Shown one piece after another: positions 1 to 7,636 of a stretch of DNA of 64,000 bases. Numbering within the stretch: the stretch's first letter is position 1; every line of letters begins with the position of its first letter. The stretch is taken from positions 245,886-309,885 of the forward strand of contig JADJVF010000001.1 in the NCBI GenBank assembly GCA_016716705.1, given 5' to 3'. The position numbers were made by a program, and so were the translations under genes. Under the pieces are notes generated by a model. The model was not told the origin of the DNA. It saw only the letters and a program-made list of their open reading frames with translations, and ran no database searches. Origin of the DNA: Holophagales bacterium (GTDB taxonomy: Bacteria > Acidobacteriota > Thermoanaerobaculia > UBA5066).

Positions 1-1415
1 ACCCGACGAACGTCTTCGCGATGGACGACCTGAAGTTCATGACGGGCTACAACGTCGAGCCCGTCGTCGCTTCCGAGATCGCCCTCCAGCACGCGATCGA
101 CAGGAACTACGGCGCCTCGCACGCCCTCGAGCTGAAGAAGGTCATGGAGGAGATGTCGGCCGTCGACGCCTCCGACACCTCGCTCGAGGTCGTGGACGAG
201 GAAGAGCAGGACGCCATCGACCTCGAGAAGCTCGTCGAGGAAGGCGAAGAGGCCCCCGTCGTCCGGCTCGTCAACATCATCCTGACGGACGCCATCAAGC
301 GCGGCGCCTCCGACATCCACATCGAGCCCTACGAGAAGGAGTACCGGGTCCGGTACCGGGTGGACGGCCAGCTGGCGGAGGTGATGAACCCTCCGAGCAA
401 GCTCAAGGAAGCGATCGCCTCGCGCATCAAGATCCTCGCCAAGCTCGACATCGCCGAGAAGCGCCTCCCGCAGGACGGGCGCATCAAGATCAAGATGAAG
501 CTCGCCGGGAAGGTGAAGGAGCTCGACTACCGCGTCAGCGTCCTGCCGACCCTCTTCGGCGAGAAGATCGTCTGCCGTCTCCTCGACAAGGACAACCTGA
601 TGCTCGACATGACGAAGCTGGGCTTCGAGCGGTCGAGCCTTCAGAAGTTCGAGAAGGCGATCCTGCGTCCCTGGGGGATGGTCCTCGTGACCGGGCCGAC
701 GGGGTCGGGGAAGACGAACACCCTCTATTCCGCCCTCTCGAGGATCAACACGCCCGACACGAACATCATGACGGCCGAGGACCCGGTCGAGTTCAACCTG
801 CCCGGCATCAACCAGGTGCAGATGAAGGACTCGATCGGCCTGAACTTCGCGGCGGCCCTCCGCTCCTTCCTGCGGCAGGACCCGAACATCATCCTCGTCG
901 GCGAGATCCGCGACTTCGAGACGGCCGAGATCGCCGTCAAGGCCTCCCTGACGGGCCACCTCGTCCTCTCCACGCTCCACACGAACGACGCCCCCTCGAC
1001 GATCAACCGGCTCATGAACATGGGCATCGAGCCGTACCTCGTCGCCACTTCGGTCGTTCTCATCGCCGCCCAGCGCCTGATCCGCCGGGTCTGCGCCAAC
1101 TGCAAGGTCCCGACCGACGTCCCACCCCAGGTCCTGATCCAGCTCGGCTTCACCCCGGAGGAGTCGAAGACGGTCCAGGTCATGAAGGGGAAGGGGTGCG
1201 AGCGCTGCAACGGGAGCGGCCTGAAGGGGCGCGTCGCCCTCGTCGAGGTCCTGGAGATCTCGGAGGAGATCAAGGAGATGATCCTCTCCGGCTCCTCGTC
1301 CCTGGAGATCAAGCGGAAGGGGGTCGAGGAAGGGATGGTCACCCTCCGCGGCTCCGGCCTGGCGAAGATCAAGGACGGCCTGACGACGATCGAGGAAGTG
1401 GTCCGCGAGCCCTGA
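1..1415 (+). CDS. pilB: Type IV pilus assembly ATPase PilB (5'-truncated by window edge)
   Basis: This is the cytoplasmic hexameric ATPase that drives pilin polymerisation with PilC. The frame is already open at base 3 (PTNVFAMDD before the first ATG at 21), so the true start lies upstream and about 100 residues of the usual 570 are missing. After the remaining N-terminal domain come the ATPase motifs: the Asp-box stretch SDIHIEPYEKEYRVRYRVDG, Walker A GPTGSGKT (nt 693-716), Walker B IILVGEIRD and the His box TGHLVLSTLHTND. A C-terminal zinc site is formed by CANC and CERC, which separates PilB from PilT. It is followed by pilT after 97 nt. Family assignment is very secure; only the start is unseen. 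Confidence 0.97.
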   Translation, partial: PTNVFAMDDLKFMTGYNVEPVVASEIALQHAIDRNYGASHALELKKVMEEMSAVDASDTSLEVVDEEEQDAIDLEKLVEEGEEAPVVRLVNIILTDAIKRGASDIHIEPYEKEYRVRYRVDGQLAEVMNPPSKLKEAIASRIKILAKLDIAEKRLPQDGRIKIKMKLAGKVKELDYRVSVLPTLFGEKIVCRLLDKDNLMLDMTKLGFERSSLQKFEKAILRPWGMVLVTGPTGSGKTNTLYSALSRINTPDTNIMTAEDPVEFNLPGINQVQMKDSIGLNFAAALRSFLRQDPNIILVGEIRDFETAEIAVKASLTGHLVLSTLHTNDAPSTINRLMNMGIEPYLVATSVVLIAAQRLIRRVCANCKVPTDVPPQVLIQLGFTPEESKTVQVMKGKGCERCNGSGLKGRVALVEVLEISEEIKEMILSGSSSLEIKRKGVEEGMVTLRGSGLAKIKDGLTTIEEVVREP

Positions 1416-1477
1416 AGTGTGGGCACCGCCTGCGGGACGCCCCCGGAGCCCCCGGAAGGGGCCGGGACGCGCTGGGG

Positions 1478-1483
1478 TATGAT
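1478..1483 (+). promoter_or_regulatory. Candidate -10 element (TATGAT) before pilT
   Basis: TATGAT lies in the pilB-pilT gap, 29 nt before the pilT ATG. An AGGGGG ribosome site follows at 1502-1507. No convincing -35 is visible, so this is a possible internal promoter rather than a proven one. Confidence 0.35.
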
Positions 1484-1512
1484 TCCGGACAGCTTCGTCA
1501 CAGGGGGACCCG

Positions 1513-2643
1513 ATGGCAGTCACGCTGCACCAGCTTCTGAAGACTCTCGTCGAGCGCGGCGGCTCCGACCTCCACATCACGACGAATTCTCCGCCGATGG
1601 TCCGGGTCCACGGCGACATCCAGCCGCTGGACTACCCCCCGCTGACCGTCCCGGAGACGAAGCAGCTCTGCTACTCGATCCTGACCGACGTCCAGAAGCA
1701 CCGGTTCGAGGAGAACCTCGAGCTCGACCTCTCCTTCGGGGTCAAGGGCCTCGCGCGGTTCCGCGGCAACGTCTTCATGCAGCGCGGCGCCGTCTCGGCG
1801 GTCTTCCGGCAGATCCCCTACGAGATCCTCGGCTTCAAGGAGCTCGGCGTCCCGACCGTCGTCGAGGGGCTCTGCAACCGGCCCCGCGGCCTCGTCCTGG
1901 TCACCGGCCCCACCGGCTCCGGCAAGTCGACGACCCTCGCGACGATGGTCGACAAGGTCAACCGCGAGCAGGCCAAGCACATCGTCACGATCGAGGACCC
2001 GATCGAGTTCCTCCACACCCACAAGCGCTGCATCGTCAACCAGCGTGAGCTGCACGCCGACACGCACTCCTTCCCGAACGCGCTCCGCGCGGTCCTCCGC
2101 GAGGACCCCGACGTCGTCCTCGTCGGCGAGATGCGCGACCTCGAGACGATGGAGGCCGCCCTCCGGATCGCCGAGACGGGCCACCTGACGTTCGCCACGC
2201 TCCACACGAACAGCGCCGTCCAGACGATGAACCGGATCATCGACGCCTTCCCGGCCAGCCAGCAGTCGCAGGTGAGGGCGCAGCTCTCCTTCGTCCTGGA
2301 GGGGATCCTCTGCCAGACGCTCCTGCCGAAGTCCTCGGGGAAGGGGCGGTGCCTCGCGATGGAGATCCTCATCCCGACGCCCGCGATCCGGAACCTCATC
2401 CGCGAGGACAAGCTCCACCAGATCTACTCGATGATGCAGACCGGGCAGAACAAGTACGGGATGCAGACGTTCAACCAGGCGCTCGCCACGCTCGTCCACC
2501 GCCGCGTCATCACGCAGGAGCTCGCGATATCGACGTCTTCCCTGCCGGACGAGCTCTCCGAGATGATCGCCCGCGGCGTGGGCGTCGTGGGACAGCCGCC
2601 GCCGGCGGCATCGGCAGCCGGCGCCGCCACCCGGCGCCCCTGA
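1513..2643 (+). CDS. pilT: Twitching motility / pilus retraction ATPase PilT
   Basis: This cytoplasmic hexameric ATPase depolymerises the pilus. The 376-residue length fits PilT. Walker A is GPTGSGKS (residues 132-139), Walker B is VVLVGEMRD, and the His box ETGHLTFATLHTN follows. The PilT signature AIRNLIRE near the C-terminus is intact and distinguishes it from PilB and PilU. The ATG start is supported by AGGGGG five nt upstream. The extreme C-terminus is a low-complexity Pro/Ala tail. The gene sits between pilB and pilC in the usual pilB-T-C order. Confidence 0.97.
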   Translation: MAVTLHQLLKTLVERGGSDLHITTNSPPMVRVHGDIQPLDYPPLTVPETKQLCYSILTDVQKHRFEENLELDLSFGVKGLARFRGNVFMQRGAVSAVFRQIPYEILGFKELGVPTVVEGLCNRPRGLVLVTGPTGSGKSTTLATMVDKVNREQAKHIVTIEDPIEFLHTHKRCIVNQRELHADTHSFPNALRAVLREDPDVVLVGEMRDLETMEAALRIAETGHLTFATLHTNSAVQTMNRIIDAFPASQQSQVRAQLSFVLEGILCQTLLPKSSGKGRCLAMEILIPTPAIRNLIREDKLHQIYSMMQTGQNKYGMQTFNQALATLVHRRVITQELAISTSSLPDELSEMIARGVGVVGQPPPAASAAGAATRRP

Positions 2644-2664
2644 CGCTCACCGGAAGGAAGAAAG

Positions 2665-3870
2665 ATGGCCCAGTTCGTCTGGAAGGGGAAGACCCGGCAA
2701 GGAGTCATGACCGGAGGGGTCCTGACGGCCGACTCGAAGGACCTCGTCATCGCCGACCTGAGGAGGCGATCCATCGAGGTCGCGTCCGTCAAGGAGCGCG
2801 GCAAGGAGTTCGCCGTCCCGAAGTTCGGCGCGGGAAAGGTCTCGGCCAAGAGGCTCGCCATCTTCACGCGGCAGTTCTCCGTCATGATCGACGCGGGCCT
2901 TCCCCTCGTGCAGTGCCTCGAGATCCTCGGGACGCAACAGGATGACAAGGCGTTCCAGAGGATCATCCTCGCCGTCCGGCAGGACGTGGAGTCGGGCTCC
3001 TCGCTCGCCGATTCGCTCCGGAAGCACCCGCGCGCCTTCGACGACCTCTTCGTCAACATGATCGCCGCCGGCGAGGCGGGCGGCATCCTCGACACGATCC
3101 TGCGCCGGCTCTCGACCTACATCGAGAAGGCGGTCAAGCTGAGGGGGCAGGTCAAGACCGCCCTCATCTACCCCGTCTCGGTGCTCACCATCGCCGCCCT
3201 CGTCGTGGCGATCATCCTCTGGAAGGTCATCCCGACGTTCGCCGCGCTCTTCGCGGGCCTCGGCGCCCAGCTTCCCCTGCCGACCCGGATGGTCATCGCG
3301 GCGTCGAACTTCCTCGCGAGCTACTTCCTCTTCATCCTCGCCGGCATCGCGGCGATCATCTTCGCCCTCAGGCGCTACTACACGACCTACAAGGGGCGCC
3401 GGGTCATCGACGGGCTCATGCTGAAGCTGCCGGTCCTCGGCGACATCCTCAAGAAGATCGCCGTGGCCCGCTTCTGCCGGACCTTCGCGACCCTCACCTC
3501 CTCCGGCGTCCCGATCCTCGACGGACTCGAGATCACCGCGAAGACGTCGGGGAACGCCATCATCGAGGACGCGATCATGATGGTGCGCAAGTCCGTCGAG
3601 ACCGGCCGGACCATCGCCGAGCCGCTCGCCGAGACGAAGGTCTTCCCGCCGATGGTCGTCCAGATGATCGGCGTCGGCGAGCAGACCGGCGCCCTCGACG
3701 CCATGCTCTCGAAGATCGCCGAGTTCTACGAGGAAGAGGTCGACAACGCCGTCGAGGGCCTGATGAAGCTCATGGAGCCGATCATGATCGCCATGCTCGG
3801 CACGATCATCGGCACCATCGTCGTCGCGATGTACATGCCGATGTTCGACCTCATCTCGAAGATCGGGTAG
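2665..3870 (+). CDS. pilC: Type IV pilus inner-membrane platform protein PilC
   Basis: PilC is the polytopic inner-membrane platform on which PilB and PilT act. The 401-residue protein has two GspF/T2SSF repeats (about residues 65-190 and 270-395), each beginning with an R-x-F-C/S-x-x-L/M type helix (LAIFTRQFSVMIDAGLPLVQ and ARFCRTFATLTSSGVPILDG). Three hydrophobic segments are visible: about 172-195, 215-235 and the C-terminal one ending MYMPMFDLISKIG. The start is ATG with GGAAGGAAG upstream, 21 nt after the pilT stop. Two strong hairpins follow the stop, so it probably ends the pilBTC unit. Confidence 0.96.
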   Translation: MAQFVWKGKTRQGVMTGGVLTADSKDLVIADLRRRSIEVASVKERGKEFAVPKFGAGKVSAKRLAIFTRQFSVMIDAGLPLVQCLEILGTQQDDKAFQRIILAVRQDVESGSSLADSLRKHPRAFDDLFVNMIAAGEAGGILDTILRRLSTYIEKAVKLRGQVKTALIYPVSVLTIAALVVAIILWKVIPTFAALFAGLGAQLPLPTRMVIAASNFLASYFLFILAGIAAIIFALRRYYTTYKGRRVIDGLMLKLPVLGDILKKIAVARFCRTFATLTSSGVPILDGLEITAKTSGNAIIEDAIMMVRKSVETGRTIAEPLAETKVFPPMVVQMIGVGEQTGALDAMLSKIAEFYEEEVDNAVEGLMKLMEPIMIAMLGTIIGTIVVAMYMPMFDLISKIG

Positions 3871-3886
3871 GCAACAGTGGATCGGA

Positions 3887-3905
3887 GAGGCTCGCCGCGA
3901 GCCTC
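3887..3905 (+). terminator. GC hairpin after pilC
   Basis: GAGGCTCG and CGAGCCTC form a perfect 8-bp stem around a CCG loop, 16 nt after the pilC stop. There is no T-tract, so a terminator role is only likely in combination with the stronger hairpin just downstream. Confidence 0.4.
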
Positions 3906-3923
3906 CCCGCGGCAAGGACCGTA

Positions 3924-3949
3924 GACGGGCGCCCTCCGGGGCGCCCGTC
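3924..3949 (+). terminator. Strong GC hairpin with TCCG tetraloop between pilC and pilS
   Basis: GACGGGCGCCC (3924-3934) pairs perfectly with GGGCGCCCGTC (3939-3949) around the loop TCCG. It is not followed by a U-tract, but its place between pilC and a separate candidate promoter for pilS argues for a transcript end or attenuator. Confidence 0.55.
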
Positions 3950-3976
3950 GCGCGTTCGGGGCCCGGACCCGCCCGC

Positions 3977-3982
3977 TACAAT
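3977..3982 (+). promoter_or_regulatory. TACAAT -10 element, leaderless pilS
   Basis: TACAAT ends 9 nt before the GTG start of pilS and no Shine-Dalgarno lies between them. This is one of a dozen similar arrangements in the window and suggests a leaderless pilSR transcript. Confidence 0.55.
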
Positions 3983-3991
3983 CGCTCCCAG

Positions 3992-5707
3992 GTGAGCGAA
4001 GTCGTGCGCGCCGTCCCGCGTCCGGCCCCGGAGACCCTCCGGGGCCTCCTCGGCATGCGGGTGGTCGTCGTTTCGACCCTCCTCCTCTCCGCCCTCCTCA
4101 TCCAGCTCACCTTCAGCATCTGGCTGCCGCTGAACCCGATCTACTACCTCGCGGCCGCCTCCTACTCGACGTCCTTCCTCGCTCTCGTCACGCTTCGGCG
4201 GCTCGACGCCGGGGTGAACGCCGTGATCCAGATCCTCGGCGACCTCGTCGTCGTCACCGGCCTCGTCTGGATCTCCGGCGGCCCCGACTCCGGGTTCACC
4301 TTCCTCTACCTCGCCGTCGTCGTCTCCGGCACGCTCCTCTTCGGCAAAGGGGGAGGGCTCGTGACGGCCGGGCTCGCCTCGGTCTTCTACGCGGTGCTCC
4401 TCCAGCTGATGCACACGGGGGCCCTCCCGCCGCCGAGCACCGACGAGCTGCCACCGCGCATCTGGACGAGGGGACAGCTCGCAGGCAACGTCGTGACGAA
4501 CGTCGGCGCCTTCGCGGCGACGGCTCTCCTCGTCGCTGCCGCCTCGGAGAAGCTGCGGGACGCGCGGCTCCTCGCCGAGCGCCGGCGGGAGGAGGTGACG
4601 CGCCTGCAGGCCCTCCACATTTCGGTCCTCTCCTCGATGTCCTCCGGGGTCGTCACCTCGGACCCGGAAGGGAGGATCACCTTCGCCAACCCGCCCGCGT
4701 GCGAGCTCCTGAGGCGAAGGCCGGACGAGCTCATCGGGCGGCCCCTCGTCGAGACCGGACTGATCTCGGACGAGGCCGTCTGGCCGGAGGACGGCACCGG
4801 CGGCGACGTCCTTCGCTTCGAGGGGAACCAGACTCCCCTCGGCCCCGGCGTCTACTTCGGGGTCACGGTGACGCCGCTGCGCGACGGGGACGGCCGGGTC
4901 ACGGGCCGGATCCTGATCTTCCAGAACCTGACCGAGCTGAAGAAGCTCGAGGGCGAGGTGAGGCTCAAGGAGAAGCTCGCCGCGGTCGGCGAGCTGGCCG
5001 CCGCGATCGCGCACGAGATCCGGAACCCGCTCGCCTCGATCTCCGGCTCGGTCCAGGTCCTCTCCGGCACCGCCCCTCCCGGCTCCTCGGAGCGGCGCCT
5101 GATGGAGATCGTCGTCCAGGAGTCGCACCGCCTCTCGTCGATCCTCGAGGACTTCCTCAAGTACGTCCGCCCCCGCGAGCAGGCGATCGAGACGATCGAC
5201 GCGGCCGCCGCGCTGCGCGACGTCGTGACGCTCCTGGCGCACAGCGACGAGCTGTCGGCGCGACACCGCGTCACGCTCGACCTCGAGCCGGAGTCGGTCC
5301 TGCTCAGGGCCGATCCGGGGCAGCTGCGGCAGGTCTTCTGGAATCTCCTCAGGAACGCCGTCGCGGCCATGCCGGAGGGCGGGGCGCTCGCCCTCGCGTC
5401 CCGCGTCACGGACGGCTTCTGGAGCGTGACGGTCGCCGACGAGGGCCGGGGGATGAGGCGCGAGGAGCAGGACCGCCTCTTCACGCCGTTCGCCCACACC
5501 GTCCCGGGCGGCACGGGCCTGGGGCTCGCGATCGTGTACCGTATCGTCGAAGAGCACGGAGGCAGAATCCGCGTGAAGAGCGCACCCGGAGAAGGCACGG
5601 CGATCACGCTCTCCCTTCCGCTCGCGGGCCCCTCCCGCAGCGGCGTCGCCGAACGGGAGCTGTCGGACCGCGGCCCGATCGCGCCCGGGGACGAGTTCCG
5701 CTCGTGA
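3992..5707 (+). CDS. pilS: Pilus-type sensor histidine kinase PilS
   Basis: This membrane sensor kinase pairs with PilR to set pilin expression. Its 571 residues begin with about six hydrophobic helices (roughly residues 25-190), the arrangement seen in PilS. A PAS domain (about 205-310, starting VLSSMSSGVVTSDPEGRI) is followed by HisKA with the phospho-accepting His341 in AAAIAHEIRNP, and an HATPase_c domain with N box WNLLRNAV, G1 DEGRGM and G2 GGTGLGLAI. The GTG start is chosen because a TACAAT hexamer lies 9 nt upstream and no in-frame alternative is better. Its TGA overlaps the GTG of pilR (GTGA), so the two are translationally coupled. Residue positions of the helices are approximate. 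Confidence 0.93.
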   Translation: MSEVVRAVPRPAPETLRGLLGMRVVVVSTLLLSALLIQLTFSIWLPLNPIYYLAAASYSTSFLALVTLRRLDAGVNAVIQILGDLVVVTGLVWISGGPDSGFTFLYLAVVVSGTLLFGKGGGLVTAGLASVFYAVLLQLMHTGALPPPSTDELPPRIWTRGQLAGNVVTNVGAFAATALLVAAASEKLRDARLLAERRREEVTRLQALHISVLSSMSSGVVTSDPEGRITFANPPACELLRRRPDELIGRPLVETGLISDEAVWPEDGTGGDVLRFEGNQTPLGPGVYFGVTVTPLRDGDGRVTGRILIFQNLTELKKLEGEVRLKEKLAAVGELAAAIAHEIRNPLASISGSVQVLSGTAPPGSSERRLMEIVVQESHRLSSILEDFLKYVRPREQAIETIDAAAALRDVVTLLAHSDELSARHRVTLDLEPESVLLRADPGQLRQVFWNLLRNAVAAMPEGGALALASRVTDGFWSVTVADEGRGMRREEQDRLFTPFAHTVPGGTGLGLAIVYRIVEEHGGRIRVKSAPGEGTAITLSLPLAGPSRSGVAERELSDRGPIAPGDEFRS

Positions 5708-7161
5708 CGGTCGATTCGCGACGGCCCGCGGGCCCACGGATCCTCCTCATCGACGACGAGCCCGGCATCACGGGAATGCTGTCCATCGTCTTCGAGAAGG
5801 AGGGGTACTCCGTCCGGACCGCCGGGACCTGCGCCGAAGGGATGAGGCTCGTCGAGGAGACCTCTCCCGATCTCGTCCTGACGGACCTGAAGATGCCCGA
5901 CGGAACGGGATTCGACGTTCTCCGGAAGGCCCGCGAGACGAACGCCGAGACGCCCGTCGTCATGATCACGGCCTACACCTCGACGAAGACGGCGATCGAG
6001 GCGCTGAAGGCAGGCGCCTACGACTACATCTCCAAGCCCTTCGACGTGGAAGAGCTCAAGCACGTGGTCGGGAAGGCGCTCGAGAGGAAGCGGCTCTCCG
6101 ACGAGAACCTCACCCTGAGGAGCCGGATCGAGGAGCGCCCCGCTCTCGGGACCCTCATCGGGGTTTCGCGCCGGATGCGCACCGTCTTCGACCTGATCGA
6201 GCGGATCGGCCGGACGACCTCCACCGTCCTGATCACGGGCGAGTCGGGCACCGGCAAGGAGCTCATCGCGAGGGCGATCCACCGGAGCTCACCCCGCGCC
6301 GCGCGCACCTTCGTCTCCATCAACTGCGGGGCGCTTCCCGAGAACCTCCTCGAGTCGGAGCTCTTCGGGCACGAGAAGGGGGCCTTCACCGGTGCCGTGA
6401 AGGAGAAGAAGGGGCTGTTCCAGGAAGCCGAAGGGGGAACCCTGTTCCTGGACGAGATCGGCGAGACCTCCGTGCCGATGCAGGTGAAGCTGCTCCGGGC
6501 GCTCCAGGAGCGGGTCGTCCGCCGCGTCGGCGGAAACGTCGAGGAGCCCGTGGACGTCAGGATCATCTGCGCCACGAACAAGGACCTCGCACGTAAGGTC
6601 GCCGAGAAGACCTTCCGGGAGGATTTCTACTACCGGATTGCCGTCATCCCGCTCCCGATCCCCCCCCTGCGCGAGCGGCGGGAGGACATCTCCCTCCTCG
6701 TCCGTCACTTCCTGAAGGAGGTTTCGGCGCAGCAGGGAATCCCGGAGAAGAAGATCTCGACCGAGGCGATGCGCGTCCTGGAGGCCCACGCGTGGCCGGG
6801 AAACGTCCGCGAGCTCGAGAACCTCATCGAGCGGACGGTCGCCCTCGAGCCCGGACACATCATCACGACGGCCTCCCTGCCCGAGAGCTTCCTGCGGCCG
6901 GCGGGCATCCCCTCCGAGCCGTTCCAGAGCCCGTTCGACCTTCCGCTCGAGAGCTTCAGCCTCGAGGCATACCTCGAGTGGATCGGGAAGCGGCTGATGC
7001 AGCAGGCGCTCGAGCGGGCGAACGGCGTCCGGAAGGACGCCGCCAAGCTCGTCGGGATGTCGGAACGCTCGTTCCGCTACTACGCCAAGAAGTACGCCCT
7101 CGGACAGGACGAAGAGGAGGAGCCCTTTGACGAGCCCGGGCCGCCGCTGGATGAAGCCTGA
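5704..7161 (+). CDS. pilR: Sigma-54-dependent response regulator PilR
   Basis: This is an NtrC-family activator, 485 residues long with the GTG start that overlaps the pilS stop. A receiver domain comes first, with phospho-acceptor Asp61 in LTDLKMPDG and the conserved KPF motif after it. The AAA+ core has Walker A GESGTGKE (about 179-186) and a perfect sigma-54-contacting GAFTGA loop (226-231). A Fis-type helix-turn-helix closes the protein (GVRKDAAKLVGMSERSFRYY). It should activate sigma-54 promoters, classically pilA, when phosphorylated by the adjacent PilS; no pilA is visible in the window. The open frame extends far upstream through pilS, but that part is not coding. Confidence 0.95.
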   Translation: MTVDSRRPAGPRILLIDDEPGITGMLSIVFEKEGYSVRTAGTCAEGMRLVEETSPDLVLTDLKMPDGTGFDVLRKARETNAETPVVMITAYTSTKTAIEALKAGAYDYISKPFDVEELKHVVGKALERKRLSDENLTLRSRIEERPALGTLIGVSRRMRTVFDLIERIGRTTSTVLITGESGTGKELIARAIHRSSPRAARTFVSINCGALPENLLESELFGHEKGAFTGAVKEKKGLFQEAEGGTLFLDEIGETSVPMQVKLLRALQERVVRRVGGNVEEPVDVRIICATNKDLARKVAEKTFREDFYYRIAVIPLPIPPLRERREDISLLVRHFLKEVSAQQGIPEKKISTEAMRVLEAHAWPGNVRELENLIERTVALEPGHIITTASLPESFLRPAGIPSEPFQSPFDLPLESFSLEAYLEWIGKRLMQQALERANGVRKDAAKLVGMSERSFRYYAKKYALGQDEEEEPFDEPGPPLDEA

Positions 7162-7636
7162 ATCGGGCCGGGGAGCCGTCCTGGCGCTGCTCTTCCTGGC
7201 CGCGTGCAGCGGCGGGCGCGGCGCGACCCCGTCGGCCTCGCAGACGCCGCCCGCGAGCAGCCCGCGCGTCGTTCTTCCCTCGGGCGCCGTGTTCGCCCTG
7301 GAGGTTGCACGCACGCCGGAGCAGGTCACGCAGGGGCTGATGTTCCGGGAATCCCTCGCCCCGTCGACCGGAATGGTCTTCCTCTTCGACGCGCCGGAGC
7401 CGCGCTCCTTCTGGATGAAGAACTGCCACTTCGCGCTCGACATGGTCTTCGCGCTGAAGGACGGGACCGTCGTCGACGTCCTCGAGGGCGTCCCGCCGTG
7501 CGCGGCCGACCCCTGCCCGAGCTACCCGTCCCGGGCCCCGGCCGACACCGTCGTCGAGCTGACCGCGGGGGAGGCGAAGCGCCACGGGGTCGTCCCCGGA
7601 GCGCGCCTCTCCTTCCTCAGCGTGCCGGAGCGCTGA
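7127..7636 (+). CDS. DUF192 lipoprotein
   Basis: This exported DUF192 protein has no established biochemical role. A short hydrophobic stretch ends in the lipobox LAAC followed by Ser, so an outer-membrane lipoprotein is likely, with a Ser/Thr/Pro-rich linker. The DUF192 core holds the conserved blocks TPEQVTQGLMFRESL, GMVFLFD, SFWMKNCHFALDMVF and VVDVLEGVPPC. The TTG at 7127 has an AGGAGGAG ribosome site five nt upstream inside the pilR end; ATG 7151 is an alternative with no clear site. It overlaps pilR by 35 nt and the convergent downstream gene by 20 nt. Confidence 0.85.
   Translation: MTSPGRRWMKPESGRGAVLALLFLAACSGGRGATPSASQTPPASSPRVVLPSGAVFALEVARTPEQVTQGLMFRESLAPSTGMVFLFDAPEPRSFWMKNCHFALDMVFALKDGTVVDVLEGVPPCAADPCPSYPSRAPADTVVELTAGEAKRHGVVPGARLSFLSVPER

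Noticed and set aside
4699..5703. N-terminal extension of PilR through pilS
   Set aside because: Arg/Pro-rich shadow of pilS; the receiver domain begins right after GTG 5704, which overlaps the pilS stop.
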